Assembly: GCA_019454765.1 (NCBI GenBank)
Contig: JACFNR010000027.1
Span: forward strand, 1-37,037
Source: Trueperaceae bacterium
GTDB taxonomy: Bacteria > Deinococcota > Deinococci > Deinococcales > Trueperaceae
DNA: 37,037 bases
Direction of reading: 5' to 3'
The notes under the pieces are model-generated. The model saw only the letters and a list, made by a program, of their open reading frames with translations. It was not told where the DNA came from and made no database searches. The position numbers and the translations under genes were made by a program. Below, in pieces: positions 31,390 through 37,037 of the stretch (position 1 is the stretch's first letter; each line of letters opens with the position of its first letter).

Positions 31390-32928
31390 ATGACCCGCCT
31401 GCCGCTCATGATCGACCTCTCCGCCGCCGCCCTCACGCCAGAAGAGCGCGAGCTCCTGGCCGAGCGGCGCGTGGCCGGCGTGTGCCTGTTCGGCCGCAAC
31501 GTGACGGACCGCCACCAGCTGGCCGACTACGTGGCCGAGGCGCGCGCGCTGGCCGGTGACGAGCTGGTGGTGGGCATAGACCAGGAGGGCGGCGGGGTGC
31601 TGCGGCTGCTCGACGTGCCGTTCCCGCCCGCCGCCATGGCGCTGGGCGCCGCCGACGACCCGGTGCTCACGGAGGAGGTGGCCGCCGCCACGGGCCGCGC
31701 CCTCGCCGCCGTTGGGGTGAACCTCGACTTCGCGCCCGTGGCCGACGTGAACTCCAACCCCGCCAACCCCGTGATAGCCGACCGCTCGTTCGGCGCCGAC
31801 CCGGCGCTGGTGGCGCGCCACGTGGCGGCGTTCGTGCGCGGCCTGCAGTCGGCCGGCGTGGGGGCCACGCTCAAGCACTTCCCCGGCCACGGCGACACGA
31901 GCCTCGACTCGCACCTCGACCTGCCGGTGGTCGACCGCTCGCTCGGCGAGCTGCGCGCCACCGAGCTCGTGCCGTTCCGCGCGGGCATGGCCGCCGGCGC
32001 GGCCGCCGTGATGAGCGCCCACATCGTGCTGCCGCGGCTCGAGCCCGGCGTGCCCGCCACCCTGTCGCGCCGCGCCATGCACGGCCTGCTGCGCGAGGAG
32101 CTCGGCTTCGAGGGGTTGAGCGTCACGGACGCGCTCGACATGAAGGCCGTCGCCGACCGCTTCTCGCCCGGGGAGGCGGTCGTGCGCGCCCTGCTGGCGG
32201 GCGTGGACGTGCCGCTCACGCTCGGGTCTGTCGCCAAGCACCGCTCAGTGCTGGCAGCCATCGACGAGGCGCTGGCGGCGGGCGGGTTCGGGCCGGACGG
32301 CCTGGCGGGACCGCTGGCGCGCCTCGCCGCGTTCGCGCGCGCCTACCCCGCCCGCGCGGAGGGCGGCCGGTTGGACGCCGCGGTCGAGGCCGCCGACCGC
32401 GCCACCATGGCGCGCGCCACCCGCGCCGGCCTCGTGACGCTCGCCGGACCCCTCCCGGAGCTGGCGCCGGGCGACAGGGTGGCGGTCCTCGCCAACCGGA
32501 CCGTGCGCGCCAGCGCCGCCAGCCAGGTGAGCGCCCGGCCCGCCGAGGGGTTGGTGGAGGAGCTGCAGCGGCGCGGGGTGCAGGTCGCGTGGCTCGAGCT
32601 GCCGTGGGGCGAGGCGGTCGACCCCACTCCCTTCCTTGGGGGCCTGTCGCCCCTCCCGCGCGCCGTGCTCTACGCCTCCACCAGCCGCACGCGGGTGGCG
32701 GAGGGCGAGGCCGTCACGGCGCGCAACGCAGCCGAGTGGGCGCGTCACGCCGGCAGGGAGTTCGTGCACGTTGCCCTCTGGAACCCGTACTCCGCCGAGC
32801 TGGTGCCGGGGCCGGCGCTGCTGGCGTTCGGCTACCGGGGGACGGTCGCCGCGGCCGTGGTGGAGGCGTTGATGGGGGGCGGCGCCTCGGCGCGGGCCCC
32901 GGTACCGCTAAGAGCGTTGGCTAAGTGA
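31390..32928 (+). CDS. nagZ: Glycoside hydrolase family 3 beta-N-acetylhexosaminidase (NagZ-like)
   Basis: A 512-aa cytoplasmic enzyme (no signal peptide) that removes GlcNAc from muropeptides. VGIDQEGGGVLRL (about 61-73) and KHFPGHGDTSLDSHLDLP hold the substrate Lys-His and the D173-H175 acid/base dyad typical of NagZ. The nucleophile is D247 in VTDALDM. Beyond the catalytic barrel (~330 aa) it has a C-terminal alpha/beta domain of about 170 residues, as in two-domain Gram-positive NagZ. It follows the permease gene by 39 bp with AGAGGTGA before the ATG. Its 3' end overlaps the convergent HEPN gene by 8 bp. Confidence 0.93.
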   Translation: MTRLPLMIDLSAAALTPEERELLAERRVAGVCLFGRNVTDRHQLADYVAEARALAGDELVVGIDQEGGGVLRLLDVPFPPAAMALGAADDPVLTEEVAAATGRALAAVGVNLDFAPVADVNSNPANPVIADRSFGADPALVARHVAAFVRGLQSAGVGATLKHFPGHGDTSLDSHLDLPVVDRSLGELRATELVPFRAGMAAGAAAVMSAHIVLPRLEPGVPATLSRRAMHGLLREELGFEGLSVTDALDMKAVADRFSPGEAVVRALLAGVDVPLTLGSVAKHRSVLAAIDEALAAGGFGPDGLAGPLARLAAFARAYPARAEGGRLDAAVEAADRATMARATRAGLVTLAGPLPELAPGDRVAVLANRTVRASAASQVSARPAEGLVEELQRRGVQVAWLELPWGEAVDPTPFLGGLSPLPRAVLYASTSRTRVAEGEAVTARNAAEWARHAGREFVHVALWNPYSAELVPGPALLAFGYRGTVAAAVVEALMGGGASARAPVPLRALAK

Positions 32929-33337
32929 GTGGCCGCATCTCGTTCGCGAAATCAACGAGCATCTCTGCCTGGCGCATCGCCACCTTCAGGTCGTTTCGAC
33001 TGACGTGGATCATGCCGTACTGGGCCTTGTCCTTGAGGTCTATCAGGCGCCGCAGCGCCGTTGCTGCTTCGGCGCCCCGTGGCATGACCATCGCAACCAG
33101 AGGTTCGGCGTCGTGGTGGTCGTCGCCTCGCGAGCGGCGACCTAGGGCGTAGCAGCAAGCGGCATCGACTGCAGCTATGCCAGCGAGCACCGTAAGCGAT
33201 GCGGCTACGCTCCACGAGGCGGCATCGTCCTCATCCTGCAGAAGACGAGCTACCTCCAAGAACTTCCCGGCTGACGTCGCGCGGGTGCGCCCCTCCGCCG
33301 AGCCACATCCTTCGGTCCTTGTCTTCCCACGACTCAC
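32921..33337 (-). CDS. HEPN-domain protein, likely toxin (SAV_6107-like)
   Basis: A 138-aa helical protein with a GTG start overlapping the nucleotidyltransferase stop by 4 bp. The helical core has AAVDAACCYALGRRSRGDDHH, giving an R-x4-H-like pattern, followed by ALRRLIDLKDKAQYG and a final helix. HEPN proteins paired with minimal nucleotidyltransferases form toxin-antitoxin modules in which HEPN is an RNase and the transferase neutralises it, in known cases by adding AMP. The match to the actinobacterial SAV_6107-type group is from memory. The canonical second-helix Rx4-6H is degenerate (KAQY), so activity is uncertain. Confidence 0.72.
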   Translation of the reverse strand: MSRGKTRTEGCGSAEGRTRATSAGKFLEVARLLQDEDDAASWSVAASLTVLAGIAAVDAACCYALGRRSRGDDHHDAEPLVAMVMPRGAEAATALRRLIDLKDKAQYGMIHVSRNDLKVAMRQAEMLVDFANEMRPLT

Positions 33338-33963
33338 GTGACCGCCTCCCCAAGGAGTACCTGCGCCGGCGGTCCCGTGAGGGTCACCGCGTCGCTTAGT
33401 AGCTCATCGACGATGGGTGGGTGTTCTTGCTTCAAGCGCTCGAGTTCCTGAACGCCTATCTCGGCGATGCCGGCGTGGTGCCCCGTCCACCCGAGTACGA
33501 GGCCCGCGAGCTCGTCCAACTGGCGGCGCCATCCCCCATCTTCCTCGACCGTTGCTTCCGGGCGGACTATGAACAGATCGACGTCGCTACTGGCGCCGCC
33601 GTCACCCCGAGCCACCGAGCCGAAGAGCGATGCGTGACAAGGCGGCGTTGCCCAAGTTGTGAGTTCGCTCCTGAGGCGGTCGATCAGTGCTTGTCGCAAG
33701 GAGAGTAGAGCCAGAACGGGCTCAGCCGCCAGGTGCCGACGGTTCAAAGTGAAGAGCAGTGCGGCGCCCGCCCCAGCCTCTTGAACGTTGACCAGCCCCT
33801 GTTCTGCGAGGCGCTGCAAGACTCGAGCGACCGTGCTGCGGGACCCACCGGAAAGCCGCGCTACCTCACGCCCGCTCAACGGCCGCGTGGTCCTCGCCAA
33901 CACCACGAGGACCTTGCTGGTGCTGTCCGGGAGGACCGCTAGGTAGGGCGCCGAAGAGTCCAT
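33334..33963 (-). CDS. MNT-type nucleotidyltransferase antitoxin with N-terminal winged helix
   Basis: A 209-aa protein. Residues about 10-75 form a winged helix (LVVLARTTRPLSGREVARLS, STVARVLQRLAEQGLV). The nucleotidyltransferase core follows at about 105-190, with FGSVARGDGGASSDVDLFIV giving the GS...D-x-D metal motif. Fusing DNA-binding and transferase domains lets one protein be both autorepressor and antitoxin. It lies upstream of and overlaps the HEPN gene. The start codon sits 5 nt after a TATGAT -10 box and next to a 32-bp palindrome. Confidence 0.8.
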   Translation of the reverse strand: MDSSAPYLAVLPDSTSKVLVVLARTTRPLSGREVARLSGGSRSTVARVLQRLAEQGLVNVQEAGAGAALLFTLNRRHLAAEPVLALLSLRQALIDRLRSELTTWATPPCHASLFGSVARGDGGASSDVDLFIVRPEATVEEDGGWRRQLDELAGLVLGWTGHHAGIAEIGVQELERLKQEHPPIVDELLSDAVTLTGPPAQVLLGEAVT

Positions 33964-33968
33964 GGGTC

Positions 33969-33974
33969 ATCATA
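33969..33974 (-). promoter_or_regulatory. -10 box for a leaderless MNT-HEPN transcript
   Basis: TATGAT on the minus strand ends 5 nt before the ATG at 33963, so transcription would begin at or near the start codon. No convincing -35 at 16-18 bp is visible; the palindrome occupies that region. Confidence 0.5.
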
Positions 33975-33984
33975 CTGAACGTGG

Positions 33985-34016
33985 CCCATATCTGGGTCAT
34001 GTGACCCAGATATGGG
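33985..34016. promoter_or_regulatory. Perfect 32-bp palindromic operator of the MNT-HEPN module
   Basis: Two perfect 15-bp arms, CCCATATCTGGGTCA and TGACCCAGATATGGG, are separated by TG. A further GGGTCAT half-site overlaps the region just upstream of the ATG (33964-33970). Position and symmetry indicate autoregulation by the winged helix of the MNT protein. Confidence 0.8.
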
Positions 34017-34108
34017 GCGACGGTGGTTGCCCCCTAATCGGCGACCAGCACGCCTTGAACCCCTGGCCGGGGCACGCTGCTTACGGGAACCGGACCCGAA
34101 CTCGCCGC

Positions 34109-35872
34109 CTACCCGGCGCGAAGATGCGCCACGACCCCGCCGGCCTCTCGCAACATGGCCTCGTAGGGGGTCACGGGTGCGAAGCGGAAAGGACGCGGCG
34201 CGCTCCCAGGGCCGTCGATCAGCAGGACCGTGCCGGCCGCCAGGTCCAGGTCGAGGACGGTCTCGGGCGTGAGTGCTTCGTAGAACGCCTCGTCTGCGAG
34301 GGTGATGGCGATGAGCCCCTCGTCGCGCGCGCCCAGCCGGTAGAGGGGAGCGATGCTGGGCGCTATCACGGCGCGGACCCCGGCAGTCAGCAGCGCCCGC
34401 ACGGACGACGCCCGGTTGCTGCCCACCCCGAAGTTCTCGTCGCCCACAAAGACGGTGCCATCAAGGTGGCGCTCCGCGGCGGAGGGGTCGAGGTGGTGGA
34501 GCAGGAGCCGCCGCGCCACGCGCGGGTCGGGGTCGCTGGACGTGCCAACGCCGGGGACGCTGGAGGGGGTCAGGTCGTCCGTGGAGATGAGGCCCCGCAG
34601 CCTGACGACGTTGCCGGTCGTGGGCCACGTGACCGTGGGTGCCGCGGTGCCGGGGCGGTCGGTGGTCGGCGCGTCGCCGTCGGCGTTGAGCCGGCCCGTG
34701 CGCGCCGCGGTGCCGGCGGCGCGGCCGCCCACGAGGATGATGTGCGCGCGGGGCGAGCCGAGCCGGCCGAGGGTGTTGCGGTTGCCGGTGAACACGGCGA
34801 CCTCGCCGTCGGCCAACCGCGTCATCCCGAAACCGAAGCACGGGCCGCAACCGGGGGCGAGGAGGGTGACCCCGGCGGCCTCCATCCGGCTTACGATGCC
34901 GGCCTCGCCGAGTCGCGCCAGCACGCCGGCCGTGGCGGGCGCGACGACGGTGGGGACTGCCACCCGCCCGTCGAGTTCAGCCGCGAAGGCGGCGACCTCC
35001 TCGAAGGTGCCGCCCGAGCACGTGCCCACGATCACCCGGTCGACGCGGGTGGCGCCGAGGTGCTCGAGCGGCACGGCGTCGGCCGGGTTGCCGCTGCGCG
35101 CCGCGGTGGGGCGCACCCGGCCGAGGTCGAGCGTGAGGGCGGGGGTGGCGGGCGGCGGCGCGTCGTCCGCCCCCGCGGGGAACGTGACGGTGAGGGCCAC
35201 CGCCTCGGGCACCACGTTGGCGAGGACGGCGCGCTCGGAGGGGGTCAGGCCCGCGAGGCCCGCCCCGCCGAACTCGAGCGCCTTGCCGGTGGCGAGGCGG
35301 GGCGTCGGGCCGCCGTCTCGCAGCAGCCCGAGGAGGGTGAGCGCCGCGTCGCGCGCCGTGACGCCCGGCGCGAGGGCGCCGACCACCTCGACCCGCAGCG
35401 TCTCGGGCACGCGCAGCACGAACCTGCCCGTGTGGATGGCGGCCGCCAACGTGGTGGGTTGCGCGGCGAACGCCACCACCCCGTACGCGCCCAGCGTGGG
35501 CGCGTGCGAGTCGTTGCCCAGCACGAGCATGCCGGGGCGCAACCTGCCGCTGGCCGGGAGGGCGTGGTGCTGGATCCCCTGGCCCACCAGGCGCTCGGCC
35601 CCGAAGCGCTCCACGAACTCGTCCTCGACCCGGCGCAGCTCGAGCACCCGGTCGCGGTCGGCGCCCGAGTAGGTGTCCGCCGGCCCGGTGTGATCGCGCA
35701 CCAGGACGAGGGGGGCGGCGGAGCGGGTGGTGCCCAGCGCGCCCAAGACGGGGCACAGCGCGGGGGTGGTCCAGTCGTCGGTGACGATGAGGTCGACCGC
35801 GAGGTCGACCTCCTGTCCGGCGGGCGCGCCGAGAAGGCGCTCGATGCGCGTTCTGGGCCCGGGGTCGGTCAC
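34109..35872 (-). CDS. Single-chain LeuC/LeuD-like hydro-lyase (aconitase superfamily)
   Basis: A 587-aa protein, GTG start overlapping the upstream gene by 4 bp. The N-terminal ~400 residues are LeuC-like: LVLGNDSHAPTLGAYGVVAF, ALAPGVTARDAALTLLG, and the three 4Fe-4S cysteines in IVGTCSGGTFEEV and PGCGPCFGFG. The C-terminal swivel domain is LeuD-like: GDENFGVGSNRASSVRALL, then GVRAVIAPSIAPLYRL. The substrate-loop Ser of aconitase (GSSRE) is Asn486 here. LeuC and LeuD are usually two chains in bacteria; fused forms occur in homoaconitase-like or aconitase-like enzymes. It catalyses reversible dehydration of a hydroxy acid whose identity is unknown. Confidence 0.83.
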   Translation of the reverse strand: MTDPGPRTRIERLLGAPAGQEVDLAVDLIVTDDWTTPALCPVLGALGTTRSAAPLVLVRDHTGPADTYSGADRDRVLELRRVEDEFVERFGAERLVGQGIQHHALPASGRLRPGMLVLGNDSHAPTLGAYGVVAFAAQPTTLAAAIHTGRFVLRVPETLRVEVVGALAPGVTARDAALTLLGLLRDGGPTPRLATGKALEFGGAGLAGLTPSERAVLANVVPEAVALTVTFPAGADDAPPPATPALTLDLGRVRPTAARSGNPADAVPLEHLGATRVDRVIVGTCSGGTFEEVAAFAAELDGRVAVPTVVAPATAGVLARLGEAGIVSRMEAAGVTLLAPGCGPCFGFGMTRLADGEVAVFTGNRNTLGRLGSPRAHIILVGGRAAGTAARTGRLNADGDAPTTDRPGTAAPTVTWPTTGNVVRLRGLISTDDLTPSSVPGVGTSSDPDPRVARRLLLHHLDPSAAERHLDGTVFVGDENFGVGSNRASSVRALLTAGVRAVIAPSIAPLYRLGARDEGLIAITLADEAFYEALTPETVLDLDLAAGTVLLIDGPGSAPRPFRFAPVTPYEAMLREAGGVVAHLRAG

Positions 35873-37037
35873 GCCGCGTCGGCGGCTAGCGCTGTTCCCG
35901 TGGCCGCCTCGGGCCGGCAGTAGCGGACGGTCCGGAACCGCCGCGCCAGCGCCGTGACCCGCTCGCGGACCTGCGCGCGCGGCGCCTCGCCCGTGAGGGC
36001 CCCGTGCATGAGCCCGGCGAGCTGCACCATCTCGGGTTCGCGCATGCCCAGCCTCGTGGCCTCGGGCGTCCCCAGCCGCAGCCCCTTGCGGCGCAGCGAC
36101 GGGATGAGGTTCACGTTGGCGATGAGGTTGGCCTCGTGCAGCGCCTCGACCGCCTCGTCCGGCGTGGCGCGCGGGCTCACGTCGAGCCACACCTGGTGCG
36201 AGTCGGTTAGCCGCTCGCCGCCCTGCACGGCCAGCCCGAGGCGCCTGAGTTCCGCGCCGAGGGCGCGCGCGTTGGCCACGGTCTGGCGGGCGTAGGCCGC
36301 GCCGTGCTCCTGCGCCTCCGCCAGCGTGACGGCGAGGGCCGCCACGTGGTGGAGGTGGAAGTTGGAGACGTGGCCGGGGAAGATGGTCGCCTCCACGCGC
36401 GCCACGATGTCGTCGCGGTTCGTGAGGATGATGCCCTTCTGTGGCCCGGGCAGCGACTTGTGGGTGCTGCCCGACAGCACGTCGGCGCCCTCGCGCAGAG
36501 GGTCCTGGAAGAGGCCGCCGGCGAGCAGGCCGAGGACCTGCGACGCGTCGTAGACGATGATGGCGTCGGGCCCGGCGAGGCGCCGCAGCTCCCTGACCGG
36601 GTGCGCGAAGAGGATCATGGAGGCGTCGAGGTAGATGACGTCCGGCGGCGCGGCCGCGAAGGCGCGTTCGCAGGCGGCCACGTCGATGGTGGCGTTGGCG
36701 GCGTCGTACGGGATCAGGCGGAGGTCGTCGGTCAGCCGCGCAGCCACGCTGCGCGCCGCGAAGTGCCCGCCGTCCTCCATGGCGAGGTGGTAGAAGGTGC
36801 CGCCGCGCTCCAGCACGGAGTGGATGACGATGTTCGTGCAGTTCTCCCCCGAGAGCGGCCGCACGTTGGCGTGGCGGGCGCCGAACACGCTGCAGGCGAG
36901 CTCCTGCGCCGCCACCTCGACCTCGGACAAGTGCTTGCCGCCCACGTAGCGCCACTGCGGGTTCTGGAACAGGTAGCGGTGGCCTAGGTCCGACGCCATG
37001 ACGCTGCGAGCCGCGGGGCTGAGCAGGTTCTCTGTTG
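35869..37037 (-). CDS. Serine hydroxymethyltransferase-like PLP enzyme, 5' end beyond window
   Basis: The frame stays open to the window edge, and residues before the internal ATG at 36999 (TENLLSPAARSV) match the SHMT N-terminus, so the gene continues upstream. Counting from that ATG, K181 in GSTHKSLPGPQKG is the PLP lysine and D151 in YDASQVLGLL holds the cofactor ring. The RYVGGKHLSEVEVAAQELAC and PLSGENCTNI segments fit SHMT. Differences from GlyA (YDASQ instead of DMAHI, THKSLPGPQKG instead of THKTLRGPRGG) suggest a specialised relative acting on a different aldehyde or amino acid. Coupled to the LeuC/LeuD-like gene by a GTGA overlap. Confidence 0.8.
   Translation of the reverse strand, partial: TENLLSPAARSVMASDLGHRYLFQNPQWRYVGGKHLSEVEVAAQELACSVFGARHANVRPLSGENCTNIVIHSVLERGGTFYHLAMEDGGHFAARSVAARLTDDLRLIPYDAANATIDVAACERAFAAAPPDVIYLDASMILFAHPVRELRRLAGPDAIIVYDASQVLGLLAGGLFQDPLREGADVLSGSTHKSLPGPQKGIILTNRDDIVARVEATIFPGHVSNFHLHHVAALAVTLAEAQEHGAAYARQTVANARALGAELRRLGLAVQGGERLTDSHQVWLDVSPRATPDEAVEALHEANLIANVNLIPSLRRKGLRLGTPEATRLGMREPEMVQLAGLMHGALTGEAPRAQVRERVTALARRFRTVRYCRPEAATGTALAADAA

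Noticed and set aside
34017-34108. Possible small RNA or tRNA-like element between the operator and the LeuC/LeuD-like gene
   Set aside because: The stretch has GC-rich partial pairings but no cloverleaf, no T-loop sequence and no terminator; nothing definable is present.
33962-35923. A 653-codon plus-strand open frame opposite the LeuC/LeuD-like gene
   Set aside because: No recognisable domain and GC-driven composition; the minus strand encodes clear aconitase-family motifs.
34109-36955. A 948-codon frame suggesting a fusion of LeuCD with an upstream domain
   Set aside because: The upstream half is an off-frame reading of the SHMT-like gene; the GTG at 35872 with GTGA overlap is the natural start.

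Overview
The window is about 37 kb of very GC-rich bacterial chromosome with dense, short-spaced genes and many 4-bp GTGA or ATGA stop/start overlaps. Three things suggest a member of the Deinococcota, perhaps a Truepera-like lineage: a TTHB210/DUF5602-like secreted protein, an unorthodox cbb3-like oxidase, and short or absent mRNA leaders. This placement is inference; no 16S rRNA or universal marker is present. I see no prophage, insertion sequence or CRISPR array.

Layout. 1-700: the 3' end of a CAT-anticodon tRNA, followed by a VapB-like antitoxin and a decayed VapC-like PIN toxin. 707-3601 (minus): a D-2-hydroxyacid dehydrogenase and an ABC-2 exporter pair. 3758-5977: a large secreted transglutaminase-fold protein without the usual catalytic Cys, with all four of its cysteines in the last 70 residues. 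5982-8867 (minus): an esterase and a YtrA-type GntR/ABC operon whose promoter and operator overlap its start codon. 9106-13054: a respiratory operon made of a 19-aa leader peptide, CcoN, a CcoO fused to a second cytochrome c domain, a one-helix protein, and a membrane cytochrome c with an Ig-like N-terminal domain. 13129-15872: a secreted NodB-like protein, a SufR-like Fe-S regulator, a parS-like 16-mer and a divergent secreted DUF5602-like protein. 15979-20858 (minus): a lipoprotein subtilase, glucose-6-phosphate isomerase and an aldo/keto reductase. 20882-24510: an Rrf2 regulator with three cysteines, divergent from nirK-nirV-sco. 24573-32928: a divergent amino-sugar or muropeptide locus (gntR-GNAT-murQ against an oligopeptide-type ABC transporter and nagZ). 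32921-33963: a HEPN/nucleotidyltransferase toxin-antitoxin pair under a perfect 32-bp palindrome. 34109-37037 (minus): a one-chain LeuC/LeuD-like hydro-lyase translationally coupled to a serine-hydroxymethyltransferase-like enzyme that runs off the window.

How the genes fit together. The oxidase operon and the nirK-nirV-sco cluster together describe a branched respiratory chain able to use oxygen and nitrite, with Fe-S type regulators (Rrf2, SufR-like) nearby. The NagZ-MurQ-ABC-GntR block is a peptidoglycan turnover module that lacks a visible MurNAc kinase. The most novel-looking parts are the rearranged cbb3 operon, the secreted transglutaminase-like protein with its cysteine-bearing tail, the HEPN-MNT module with its long operator, and the SHMT-like/aconitase-like pair.
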